Position numbers and translations under genes: made by a program. This document shows positions 46,201 to 52,700 of a stretch of 64,000 nucleotides of DNA, in pieces. Origin of the DNA: Synaphobranchus kaupii (Eukaryota; Chordata; Actinopteri; Anguilliformes; Synaphobranchidae); assembly GCA_029718625.1 (NCBI GenBank), contig CM056376.1:29046424-29110423 (forward strand), written 5' to 3'. How positions within the stretch are numbered: position 1 is the first letter of the stretch; every line of letters begins with the position of its first letter. The notes beneath the pieces are model-generated. The model made no database searches. It saw nothing but the letters and a program-made list of their open reading frames with translations, and had not been told where the DNA came from.

Positions 46201-48139
46201 TTAACAACACTGTTATTAACACTACCATATTAACGCAGCTGTTTCTACTTATTAGACCCATTCTGTTCAATTTTAATTATATGCCGCTTTTCACAAAGGG
46301 TATTGTGTCACAAAGCAGCTTACAGAGTTCCTGGTCTGAATCCCTCAAGAGCACGCCTAGGGCGACAGTGGCAAAGGAAACTCCCTGGCTGGTAAGAGGA
46401 AGAAACCTTGAGCAGAACCTGACTCAGAGGGGGAGCCCATCTGCCGCTGGCTGCACTAGTTAATTGAGAAAGGCTGATTACATAATAAACGGGAAAATTA
46501 CAGTACATAAATGTCAATGTCAATGTGTAGCTGAAGCCAGGCAATGGTGACTCTGGTCATGTGGGGAGACAGGCTGGAAGGCATTCGGTGGCATAGGCAG
46601 GCAGGGGGCCAGGCGTGGAGGTGGAACTGTACCTAGGTCTACGCCTCGCCAGAAATATTATCAATCATACCCTTCAGTTACTGAGGGAGTGAACATGCAA
46701 ATCTTTACAAGCTACTGTGTTTCCAAGGTGACCAACGTCAAAGTAAGGCTGGCTGCAAACCCCCTTCCAAAAATGGAGGAACACACTGCAAACATACCTT
46801 TATAAAATATATTATCAAGATAATGCAAATATATGGGCAAATGTACAAATTATTACCAGATACTGCAGTGTATTAAACCACTGTGAACATATTTACAATA
46901 TATTGCTATATATTCTAGTTCTGTGAGGGTGTGTATATTACCAGTATTTATTACTGACTCTGTTGTATATATTATGTGTACACAGTTGAAAAAGTGTGTG
47001 TATTGTTTCTTTTAGAGATTTCTCTCAGTTTGGTGGGATGTGGATGCGAGGCAGCTGGGCCAGCTTGTGCCAGGTGTTGTACACAATAGCGTAGCGTGGT
47101 TCTGCCTTGCCTGGAATATGTGCTGCGTGTTGGAGGAGTGGTCGTAAATCACCGCCACGTTAGCGCAACCGTACACGATCTCCAGCCTCTCCTCATCCAG
47201 CAGGCTGAAGACGGGGAGGGTCCGGCTCATCCCGAGAGCCCACTTCAGATTCTGGAACCACAAAAAAAAAGTCTGTCAGGCAGGTGTGAAAAAAATTAAA
47301 TCCAACACGTTTCGATTGCTGCACAGGGGAACTGCACATTGCTGGATTAGTCTTAGAATGGGGATTAGATATGTCACATGTTACTATAGTGCTTGCTCTC
47401 CACATTGTAAGGACCTGGCAGATTAAACGGTAGAATGAAAAAGATGTAGTATAGGCACATCCAACTGGTTAGGCCAGGTGCAGGGTAAAAAAGTGAAACT
47501 ATGAAAAATAAAGAATACCCGCACAGTAGCAAATGCTTCCTTGTGGTTTATTCATGCAACGTTTTGACCAAAGATCGAAACGCTGCATGAATAAACCACA
47601 AGGGAGCATTTGCTAGTGTGTGGGTATTCTTTATTTTTCAGATTAAATGGTGGATTTACCAATGGATATTTTTCAGAATTTATAGTTATTCTCTTCTGGG
47701 GCGGGAGAGAGCTGGGAGTGGTGTTGCTGACCGGGGACTGTTTTGGCTGCTCAGCTGAGTTGGAGTCTGTTGGCTCGTCCTGTTTTTCGGCCAAACCCTC
47801 CTCTTCCCTACCCACATCTTCTGGCCCCTCCTCCCTCTGCTCCTGCTCTTCTGCAGCCTCTTCTATCTGACCTGCCTGCTCTCCATCCTCTTCCCTCTGC
47901 TCTTCCTCTTCTCCATCCGCTTCCCTCTGCTCTTCCTCTTCTCTCTGCTCTCGCTCTTCTCCATCCTCTTCCTGCTCTTCTGAGTCCCATTCCTTCTGTC
48001 CTTCCTGCTCTCCGTCCTCTTGCTGTTCTCCATCCTCAGACGGCCCCGCTGTCGGGCTATCTGGAGCTACCATCAGGCTAGCCACATCCGTCTCCTCTCC
48101 CGCGGAGTCGACGGACTGCGTTTCGTCAGTGTCCGACAT
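22165..48139 (-). CDS. cfap251: CFAP251 (WDR66), cilia and flagella associated WD-repeat protein, whole coding span
   Basis: CFAP251 is an axonemal protein of motile cilia and sperm flagella, associated with the calmodulin/spoke-associated complex near radial spoke 3. Twenty exons join without a break into 1,051 codons plus stop (human about 1,149): 47660-48139, 47111-47251, 46070-46179, 45367-45475, 44700-44780, 44426-44503, 44286-44330, 43691-43893, 41244-41426, 40175-40425, 39161-39312, 38707-38880, 38024-38205, 36765-36879, 32414-32577, 31529-31619, 30889-31032, 29700-29928, 22536-22631, 22165-22292. Residues 1-160 are a Glu/Gln-rich tail, about 165-820 are WD repeats, and about 825-1051 an EF-hand-like C-terminus. 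All summed phases agree. Introns after exons 2 and 17 appear to be GC-AG. Several introns carry minisatellites against the splice sites. Confidence 0.96.
22536..22631 (-). CDS. cfap251: cfap251 coding exon 19
   Basis: Residues 978-1010: [32 protein letters not shown]. It matches [20 protein letters not shown] PEGW. Acceptor CTCCACAG, donor A|GTAAAG, phase 1. The intron upstream is 7.07 kb, the longest of the gene. Confidence 0.95.
22763..22944. repeat. 48-bp tandem repeat in cfap251 intron 18
   Basis: Four units starting GTTAAGGCAGTGTTCTAGTG at 22765, 22813, 22861 and 22909, exactly 48 apart and at least 90 percent alike. Confidence 0.95.
23701..24513. mobile_element. Tc1-like terminus and foldback element, copy B
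   Basis: It starts CAGTCAGGTCCATAAGTATT TGGACAGTGACAC, a terminus very common in fish Tc1/mariner elements. The foldback hairpin follows, with its centre at about 24270-24300. The last part of its right arm lies beyond the TTAA element at 26197-26235 (CACTTGTAAGAGTACCAGAA). Confidence 0.75.
24514..26192. mobile_element. TTAA-flanked DNA element, 1.68 kb
   Basis: Ends AGGTATACTATGTAGTTTC and GAAACTACATAGTAGACCT are inverted with one mismatch, and TTAA stands on both sides (24510-24513 and 26193-26196). It interrupts foldback copy B exactly; copy C is uninterrupted there. Inside are an inverted pair (TTGCCATGACATTTGTGACA near 24892 and TCACAAATGTCATGGCAAAA near 24997) and two SINE-tail pieces (TTTAGCAGACGCTTTTATCC at 25169 and 25567). 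No transposase was seen. Confidence 0.8.
26228..28110. mobile_element. hAT-like non-autonomous repeat, copy 1
   Basis: It starts GGGCCCTATCTTGGCGATCT and ends near TAGCACCGGGTGTAAGATAG, so the ends are loosely inverted (GGGCCCTATCTT versus GATAGC). It is the better preserved of two copies of this repeat in cfap251 introns; the twin is at 34372-36400. Its open frames occur on both strands in both copies but resemble no transposase. Confidence 0.7.
28609..28764. mobile_element. Hairpin MITE, copy 2
   Basis: Inverted ends GGCCTGATTTACTAAGGCC and GGTCTTAGTAAATCAGGCT, with inner CCAATGATTGG palindromes. It is the full-length relative of 11599-11740. Confidence 0.75.
29700..29928 (-). CDS. cfap251: cfap251 coding exon 18
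   Basis: Residues 902-978: [40 protein letters not shown] ... LHLVQTR. It matches the EF-hand-like C-terminal region of WDR66 (INLPDFLKVYLNHKPPFG). Acceptor TCTGGCAG, donor GAG|GTTTGT, phase 1. Confidence 0.95.
30352..30895. repeat. 53-bp minisatellite starting at the exon 17 junction
   Basis: Ten units with CCTGAC-type words at 30367, 30420, 30473, 30526, 30579, 30632, 30685, 30738, 30791 and 30844, exactly 53 bases apart. On the minus strand a unit is GGCACGTAGCCACACCCTTG TTTCGCCCTGATCGCTGTAC GTCAGGCCGGAGA. The unit nearest the exon shares GAGAGGCACGTAGCCACACC-like text with the genuine donor. Confidence 0.95.
30889..31032 (-). CDS. cfap251: cfap251 coding exon 17, probable GC donor
   Basis: Residues 854-901: [48 protein letters not shown]. 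It matches [20 protein letters not shown]. To join phase 0 with exon 18 (IEDMQNEV) the exon must end at GAG (30889), followed by GCACGT. A GT four bases on (30884-30883) would break the frame. The array of 53-bp units begins at this junction. Confidence 0.88.
31529..31619 (-). CDS. cfap251: cfap251 coding exon 16
   Basis: Residues 823-853: [30 protein letters not shown]. It matches [20 protein letters not shown]. Donor AAA|GTGAGA, phase 0. Confidence 0.93.
31672..31838. repeat. 41-bp tandem repeat near the exon 16 acceptor
   Basis: Four units starting GGGGTCCCCAACCCTGGTCC at 31672, 31713, 31754 and 31795, exactly 41 apart. A final inverted phrase (GGACCAGGTTTGGGGACCCC near 31879-31898) closes it like a hairpin MITE whose left arm was multiplied. 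It lies 50 bases upstream of exon 16. Confidence 0.93.
32414..32577 (-). CDS. cfap251: cfap251 coding exon 15
   Basis: Residues 769-823: [54 protein letters not shown]. It matches [20 protein letters not shown] and is the last WD blade. Donor AA|GTGAGA, phase 2. Confidence 0.95.
32631..32830. mobile_element. Hairpin MITE in cfap251 intron 14
   Basis: Inverted ends GCAGGGATGCTCAAACCTGG and CTAGATTTGAGTATCCCTGC, plus inner arms AGTACTGCTGG and CCAGCAGTACT. No coding content. Confidence 0.7.
33519..33765 (+). mobile_element. Solo left IR/DR of a Sleeping Beauty-like Tc1 transposon
   Basis: It starts CAGTTGAAGTTGGAAGTTTA after a TA and ends with a second direct repeat GAAGTTTACATACACTAAGT about 210 bases on. 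This paired inverted/direct repeat layout, with two transposase-binding sites in one terminus, is that of salmonid-type Tc1 elements from which Sleeping Beauty was built. The transposase and the right terminus are missing; the sequence switches to the foldback repeat at about 33766. Confidence 0.85.
33770..34378. mobile_element. Foldback (long hairpin) element, copy C
   Basis: Two inverted arms of about 250 bases meet near 34095-34110 (CTCCTGACAAATTTTCCTAT and its near-inverse AAATAAGTCAGGCGAAG). The outer ends are TTGATATCTTATTTTCTGGT and ACCAGAAAATAAGATATCAA. The transcript would fold into a long hairpin in cfap251 intron 14. Confidence 0.75.
34372..36400. mobile_element. hAT-like non-autonomous repeat, copy 2
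   Basis: It starts GGGCTCTATCTTGGCGATCT and carries the teleost phrase GGGCGTGACATGCAATAAAC CAATCAAAATGTCATATCC. It matches 26228-27945 at nearly every base over 1.6 kb, with only scattered differences, but loses its right end near 36400. An insertion of about 260 bases at 34445-34710 ends in a SINE/LINE-type tail (CGCTTTGGATAAAAGCGTCT and ATGTA repeats). No transposase frame was seen. The superfamily is from resemblance. Confidence 0.7.
36765..36879 (-). CDS. cfap251: cfap251 coding exon 14
   Basis: Residues 730-768: [38 protein letters not shown]. It matches KTLLGPAYGSPIEHTQVLPV of human. A five-C run (LPPS) is in frame. Donor AAG|GTAAAG. Confidence 0.95.
37051..37620 (+). mobile_element. 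SINE3-type retroposon (5S rRNA-derived head)
   Basis: The head keeps 5S rRNA signature words: CATACCACCATG, GAAGCTAAGCAGGTGTGGGC and GGTTAATACTTGGATGGGA, which cover the internal polymerase III control region. A long body follows, then a LINE-like 3' end AAAGCGCTTTGAGTATCGAG with AAAGGCGCTATATAAA, and an ATT repeat tail (37596-37618). Diverged from true 5S, so not a working rRNA gene. It lies in cfap251 intron 13. Confidence 0.88.
38024..38205 (-). CDS. cfap251: cfap251 coding exon 13
   Basis: Residues 670-730: [20 protein letters not shown] ... [35 protein letters not shown]. It matches YPTCMVWYPPLTRELFLLI and VKLFNATTKMCR. Donor CAG|GTACCA, phase 2. Confidence 0.96.
38315..38555 (-). mobile_element. 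tRNA-derived SINE in cfap251 intron 12/13 space
   Basis: On the minus strand it begins GGGCGGCACGGTGGTGCAGT and contains GTTTGAATC as the B box, then TTTCCTCCGGGTACTCCGGT, a phrase found in very many fish genomes. It is a dispersed retroposon, not a gene. The C-rich break near 38366-38378 is its degraded tail. Confidence 0.75.
38707..38880 (-). CDS. cfap251: cfap251 coding exon 12
   Basis: Residues 612-669: [20 protein letters not shown] ... [27 protein letters not shown]. It matches SIRSLLFG...LLSLGTDRLL. Donor CTG|GTGAGG, phase 0. Confidence 0.95.
39161..39312 (-). CDS. cfap251: cfap251 coding exon 11
   Basis: Residues 561-611: [20 protein letters not shown] ... then [21 protein letters not shown]. 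It matches [17 protein letters not shown]. Donor GCA|GTAAGT, phase 0. Confidence 0.95.
39636..40199. repeat. 45-bp minisatellite carrying the exon 10 splice donor
   Basis: About a dozen units of roughly 45 bases, the last five spaced exactly 45 apart (TTACCTTTGG at 39991, 40036, 40081, 40126 and 40171). On the minus strand each carries GACCCCAAAG|GTAACC or a close variant, the same exon end and donor as exon 10. Because 45 is a multiple of three, the exon frame stays open through at least four downstream units (ending near 39990), reading [15 protein letters not shown] repeats. Older units at the far end have lost the donor GT (CTATCTTTGG). Confidence 0.95.
40175..40425 (-). CDS. cfap251: cfap251 coding exon 10
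   Basis: Residues 477-561: [20 protein letters not shown] ... [40 protein letters not shown] and on to CLAYDPK. It ends CCCCAAAG|GTAACC, phase 1. The terminal 20-odd bases recur in the 45-bp array that follows. Confidence 0.95.
41244..41426 (-). CDS. cfap251: cfap251 coding exon 9
   Basis: Residues 416-477: [27 protein letters not shown], then [28 protein letters not shown]. It matches human SYIVTGDVKGNIKFYD. Donor CG|GTAAGC, phase 2. Confidence 0.95.
41494..43340. repeat. 28-30-bp minisatellite, about 1.85 kb
   Basis: About 60 units related to CATTACCAACACATTTAGAG + AGTCAGTCAC (plus strand), with 28- and 30-base variants depending on one or two AG pairs. The variants are mixed in higher-order patterns. 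It fills most of cfap251 intron 8 and abuts the 49-bp donor array. The minus-strand frames ([10 protein letters not shown] repeats) are translations of the array. Confidence 0.97.
43341..43716. repeat. 49-bp minisatellite carrying the exon 8 splice donor
   Basis: Eight copies of the junction word CTGTCGGTCC (plus strand) start at 43348, 43397, 43446, 43495, 43544, 43593, 43642 and 43691, exactly 49 bases apart. On the minus strand each unit reads like the last 26 exon bases (ACTGTGCTTACCTGGACCGACAG in most copies) and then a GTACGTAC-type donor and 15 more intron bases. The 43691 copy is the genuine exon end; the other seven lie downstream in intron 8. Donor words are kept nearly perfectly. 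Confidence 0.95.
43691..43893 (-). CDS. cfap251: cfap251 coding exon 8
   Basis: Residues 349-416: [20 protein letters not shown] ... [14 protein letters not shown] ... [16 protein letters not shown]. Donor GACAG|GTACGT, phase 2. Its last 26 bases and 23 intron bases are the unit of the adjoining 49-bp array. Confidence 0.95.
44286..44330 (-). CDS. cfap251: cfap251 coding exon 7 (45-base mini-exon)
   Basis: Residues 334-348: [15 protein letters not shown]. It matches EDKGILAHSAPVLTEK of the human protein. Acceptor TACTGCAG, donor AAG|GTAGGT. Confidence 0.9.
44426..44503 (-). CDS. cfap251: cfap251 coding exon 6
   Basis: Residues 308-333: [20 protein letters not shown] then IVFYTW. Donor TGG|GTAAGT, phase 0 at both ends. 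Confidence 0.94.
44700..44780 (-). CDS. cfap251: cfap251 coding exon 5
   Basis: Residues 281-307: [20 protein letters not shown] then QPEYGCQ. It matches WDR66 KVCIWKWT...LPKEYGFQ. Acceptor TACTGCAG, donor CAG|GTAACT. Confidence 0.95.
44868..44945 (-). mobile_element. SINE core fragment
   Basis: Minus strand GTACCCTTGCGCAAGGTACT TAAACC and AATATCCAGCTGTATG match the fragment at 4645-4800. Confidence 0.5.
45367..45475 (-). CDS. cfap251: cfap251 coding exon 4
   Basis: Residues 244-280: [20 protein letters not shown] then [16 protein letters not shown]. The five-G run in PEGGV is in frame here. The acceptor CTTCAG lies next to a 55-bp tandem repeat. Confidence 0.94.
45486..45650. repeat. 55-bp tandem repeat at the exon 4 acceptor
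   Basis: Three units starting CAAGCCCGTCTGTCTGAACT at 45486, 45541 and 45596. The array stops 10 bases before exon 4, so its edge forms part of the polypyrimidine/acceptor region of the minus-strand intron 3. Confidence 0.93.
46070..46179 (-). CDS. cfap251: cfap251 coding exon 3
   Basis: Residues 208-244: [20 protein letters not shown] then [17 protein letters not shown]. This is a full WD blade with the terminal IW-E pair. Donor GG|GTAAAA, phase 2. Confidence 0.95.
46262..46660. mobile_element. Dispersed fish repeat, unclassified
   Basis: It contains GCTTTTCACAAAGGGTATTG, CACAAAGCAGCTTACAGAG and GGCGACAGTGGCAAAGGAAA CTCCCTGGCTGG, phrases I recognise as repeated in many teleost genomes. I cannot name the family. 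Confidence 0.5.
47111..47251 (-). CDS. cfap251: cfap251 coding exon 2, GC donor
   Basis: Residues 161-207: [20 protein letters not shown] ... [17 protein letters not shown], aligning with the first WD blade of WDR66 (LEWVFGWNSSLPVYY and CAHTAVLYN). The exon must end at CAG (47111), and the next bases are GCAAGG, a classical GC donor. Using it gives the exact phase for exon 3 (GHYNPISCL). Confidence 0.93.
47660..48139 (-). CDS. cfap251: cfap251 coding exon 1, acidic N-terminus
   Basis: Codes residues 1-160 from [20 protein letters not shown], then a long low-complexity stretch of E, Q, D and R (about residues 37-115), then a Ser/Pro-rich link ending EKYPL before GTAAAT. Acidic N-termini are usual for this family, although their sequence is not conserved. 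The ATG at 48139 is the first in frame after a candidate acceptor (CTTATACAG) 20 bases upstream. Confidence 0.85.
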
Positions 48140-48720
48140 GAGTTAGCTCTCCGCAGGCTGTATAAGGCAAATTAATTCACTGTAATATTTAGCATCACGC
48201 CTGCACACAAGGCCATCACGAAAAGCTTTTAATGTTAATGTTTTAATCACAACCATTTTTAATCACAGCACTAACTTACTGACATTAAAATAGACAATAA
48301 TTAAAGTGTGAACACTCGAATTCTCTCAAAACGTCATAAAACACCACCAAACTAAATTTCTAAATTTAGAGCTGAATCATTTTTATGTGTAGCTTAACTA
48401 GCTAAGGTTGTTGCTAAGTTAACGTTACCTTATGCTAGAGGCATAACGTTACAACTTAACGTTAGCTACGTAACGTTAACTAGCAGACTGGCTAACTTCT
48501 GGAAAAGACACAACCTTGCCAACCAGATTCTTTTTAATCCGATTTAACAGTTTTCTGTCCTCAACGAAATTAAAATAAAATTAATGAACATGAACATGCT
48601 TAACGAGTTGCTTAGAAAAGTAGAGTCCCTTACATACCGAAGTGTGAATCCAAAAAATTCGACCAAAATACAGCGTCCTGTTGCTTAGATACACTGGAAG
48701 GGAATTATGGGAAAGGTGAG
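48138..48720 (-). promoter_or_regulatory. cfap251: cfap251 5' UTR and promoter region
   Basis: A candidate non-coding exon ends TTCACACTTCG|GTATG with its donor at 48637; the acceptor (CTTATACAG, AG at 48159-48158) lies just before the start codon. Upstream, near 48680-48692, GTTGCTTAGATAC is an imperfect X-box-like word of the type bound by RFX factors at ciliary genes; the second half-site does not match. Positions are inferred. Confidence 0.4.
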
Positions 48721-49723
48721 GAACGACCGTTTATCAAGACTACCGATAGGTGGCACTAGAGCCATTCTGTTTTTACACTAAACAATCTGCAAAATCTTCA
48801 TTTTTTTATTTTTACCTTGGGAACTAACCAAATTATCTTTGGCGTTCCTACAGTCAATATGTTTAGTGGAGTTTAGGAAAGATTCAACTTACCTTTATAA
48901 TAATAATATTTCTATAATGATAATATATTTTACATGTGCAATTTATTAAGAGTGTAAGAAAAGTATATCTCAATGCACTGTAGCCTACATTTTTACCTTT
49001 TGTTTTGTATCAACATAAATACTTGACTATCTTGGTTTTGATGTTCAGGCCTGTAGTATTTCTGCATTCATAGCTCATTCCAACCGTTCCCAGGGCAGTT
49101 TCTGTGCTTGGGTCTGTTTGAAATTATTTCTGCAAGTCATTTGTGTCCAGTTAACTTTGTAATAGGGTTGGATCAACGTCTAGAAGGCAAGTGATCCAGC
49201 ACCATACTGTAAAAAACAGACTCCAGAGACAATGTAGCAAAGCAGTGTACAGTGTAGCTATACAAATAAAATTTTATTGAACAGTTAGCAGAAAGATTCT
49301 CTTTTAAAGTGTAAGTGTAAACAAAATTATTTGATAAGGGATAAGGACTGATTGGTAATCCTTGAACAAATGACAGCAGACAAACTGAATGCGACAATTT
49401 ATTGCCTGTCAATAAAGGCAACGCTTCCCACTCAAACTCTGCAAGAAACCCATCTGATATTTCCCATCATCCAGTGCTTTTTATTTATCAAACTTAACAC
49501 CCCCCCCCCACCCCCCACAAGTGCCTCACACAAGCACGCCAGAGCAGCTTACGCTGGGAACGAACCATGAACAAGATGTGCATCACAATACAATCTAACT
49601 GCAAAGCACAAAATATTCCACACTAGAATTTTCCTCTGGAAAACCCAGATTTTTAAGCATCACGCCCAAAGTTGACCTCTTGAAGATCTTCGGTCAAAAT
49701 TCTGCCGGAGACATTATCCTTTC
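48721..49723 (-). other. Spacer and psmd9 3' UTR
   Basis: From 49723 down to about 49255 is the likely psmd9 3' UTR, with AATAAA on the minus strand at 49278-49273 as the candidate poly(A) signal. The remaining 500 bases to the cfap251 promoter are AT-rich with no feature I can support. A 10-C run lies at 49500-49509. Confidence 0.5.
49273..49278 (-). terminator. Candidate psmd9 poly(A) signal
   Basis: AATAAA about 446 bases past the psmd9 stop, in GTTCAATAAAATTTTATTTG. Confidence 0.5.
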
Positions 49724-49751
49724 TTATCTGTGTAGGGGAACAATGTTGCAT
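49724..49751 (-). CDS. psmd9: psmd9 last coding exon (28 bases)
   Basis: (G)CNIVPLHR and TAA at 49726-49724. It matches the human end GCNIIPLQR. Acceptor CTTTCAG. Too short for an ORF scan but unmistakable. Confidence 0.93.
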
Positions 49752-52700
49752 CTGAAAGCAATGGAGACACGCCCATCAGGAACTTTCTAGTAGGCCTACT
49801 CAAACTCATACACAGAACATACCAAGATTTACATTTTTTTAAAGCACAACTGAACTTTGGTAGAACTTTGGGTTGTGTAGTTATCTGGCAATGATATGAG
49901 TCCAAATGGTGGAGAAATATGTTTGTTAGTTGTTCTGTGCTCCCCTGAGGTGATAATCCAGAATAGGGTATTCTGTACGTATTTTTTTTTTTTTGAAAAT
50001 GAAATGGCCCTTTCCTGGCTTTTATGTATTTTATTTGGAATGGTAATTTGTGCCCCAGAAACAACGTTAATGCGCCGATGCGTCAGAAACCACTCATTGG
50101 TCCAAATTTCCACAGAAGCAAGCGTTCCTGGTAGTATATATCTATGGTGAACAAACCGACCTGCCGACACTTTGCTAGTCTTTTCTGGTAGCTTGCTAAC
50201 AATATTGAAGAAAATAGTAAGTTTATAAATTATTTTAATTGCACAAAAAAAAATACATACGAGGACTGGTTGTTTGTATTGACAGAATCGGCTTCGTTCG
50301 TGTTCATATACGTGCTAGAAGTGTCATTTTTAGCTGCCCTATAGAAGTGTATAGAAGACAAATACCCTAATCTGGATTATCACCCCAGGGGAGCACAGAG
50401 CAACTAACGAACATATCTCACCACCATTTGGACACATTCCATGGCCAGGTAACTACACAACCCTAAGTTCTACCAAAGTTCAGTTGTGCTTTAAAGTTAC
50501 AGTTTTGATGGTAAAAAAGAACTGAATATTACACAAAGAGACGATGTCTACGTGCAGAATTCTACATGAATTCTGAGTACTATATTTACATGCACAGATA
50601 ATGTATTAGTCCATGAATTGTTCACATTTCCTCTTTAACACAAGAAAATATGGTACATATTCCAAATAATATCCCGAAGACAGTCTGGCCTCATTTTTTA
50701 TTCTTTGAAGCTCTGACAGGATTTGTGATGCACTCACCCCAGAAGTCCCTCTCCCGACCAGCGCAGTGGGGTAAGACCCAGGTGTACTTTCTGTTCCTCG
50801 CGGATCACTGTGATACTCAACGATTCTTTCTGCGGTAGAAAAACCATATTCAACAGTACACTTTAAGGGAATGTTGCCACACTTTACATTGTTTTATTTC
50901 AAACCTCAGCTGCATCTCTGGACATGCTGAAGGCAGTGGGTGGACCTACCCCTTCGCTGTGCTGGACCACGGACGCAATATTCTGCAGGGTCTTAAAGTT
51001 TTCCCGTGTTGACTGAGCCAAATTCAATGATCTCATCACCAACTCTCAATCCCTACGGAACAGAACCAGCACAAAACGGCACCAAGTGAACAACATTGTA
51101 AATAACAAGTATATTTCACTTCATTAACTCATTCAGTGCCGTGGGCGACATAAGTCGACAAAATTACAAACTGTCTAAAGTGCCGAAGGTGACTAATGTC
51201 GACCACAGCAGTCTTTACACTGCTATACCAGTGAAGAATTCTGGATATTTGTCTGAAAAAATGAGGCAATGACCAATTTACACTGATGTTCTTTTACTGT
51301 CTTTTACCCGGATTGCTCTTTGGTTCTAGATGGCAATATTTAAAGTTATATTTAGCCTATGTTTTCATAATTCATCTAGAATAACAGACTACGTAAACCA
51401 TCATTGGTGAGTGGGAATAACACGTCTTGGTCAATTTGTAGGCTACCAAAACGTTTCTGCGCCCTACGTTACGTTCTGCTCAGGATAACTGTTTTCTTGA
51501 ACAGTTTCTGTTGAAACTGTTCATACAAAGTAACTCACGCTGACAGCACATTTTTACAATTTTACTTATCTATACAAATTACCAGTGATAATGTTAATTC
51601 TTCATTTTTACATACAGATATGCAAGAGCTGATTTTATTGAAAACTGTTTTCACTATTACACATCACCAATGTAAGAACCAAACTGAAAAACACTGAAAA
51701 TAAACAATTTATATTACCACCAAAATTGTTTGACGTTGCTCTAATAGTGAACTGAACAGCAGGTGTGCCATCTAGTGCCATCTATCCTCATTAACAAATA
51801 ATTCTGTTTGATAGGTAAAATAACGTGTTTTATTAGAAGTTTGCACATCAATCTAAAATATTAGAATGTCAGCAGCCATATTAGGCGTGGCACTGCTGGA
51901 GGCTTAGTGTTCCAGAACACTCTGCCATTGAATGAGTTAAAAGTAGCCAATGATCAAGAGCTACTTTAATGGAATGTCCCAGATAGTTATATGGAAGTGT
52001 GTTGCATGAAAATAAGTTATTATTAACAACTTATTTATAACAAAAGGGTTCCCAACGGTTGCCCGATTTGGCTCTTTCTCCCAAATTCCCAGATTTCACT
52101 TTGGCACTTTGGGTTCTTTAATCTAAAATCATGTTAGCTTGATAAAAAACACGGTCTGAGTTATAATAGTGCAATGGAGCAATTGCTTGGGTGAAATAGC
52201 AATATTTGTTTGCTTAAAGGGTAAGTTCGCTATTTGGACCTTGGACCCTATTTGCGGTCCGTCTTCCATGAACCTGACCCATGAAGTCCATTTTTTCGCT
52301 GATCGGTCCAGTATTGAGTTCGGTACAGATTTCCTGTAGGCTCTCACTGGGCTACAATGGAAGTGAACGGGGCAACCAGAAATGTTATGGAAAAACAACG
52401 ATAAATGTGCTTTTATAGCTCAGTGTGTATTCTTACGGTCTCAGTATGCTCTCCTGTGAAATGTAGGCTATCGCAAACGCAAACCGTACGTTGAAACAAC
52501 AGTTCCATTTGAAACAGAACTATTTCTCCGACCGCACTACTCGCACTGTAAACTTCCGCAGTCTAGCTACGTTGTAGAGAGGGGGGGGGGGGGGGGCGCT
52601 TGAAAAGCAGTTGATCACAAATCCACTGACCCTCCCGTTGGAGTTTACTAGCTAGTAGCCTACAGCAGAAATATTTGTAACGCAGTTTTTGTAATCATCA

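Noticed and set aside
47743..48081. Plus-strand Leu/Pro-rich frame
   Set aside because: It is the antisense of the Glu-rich first exon of cfap251.
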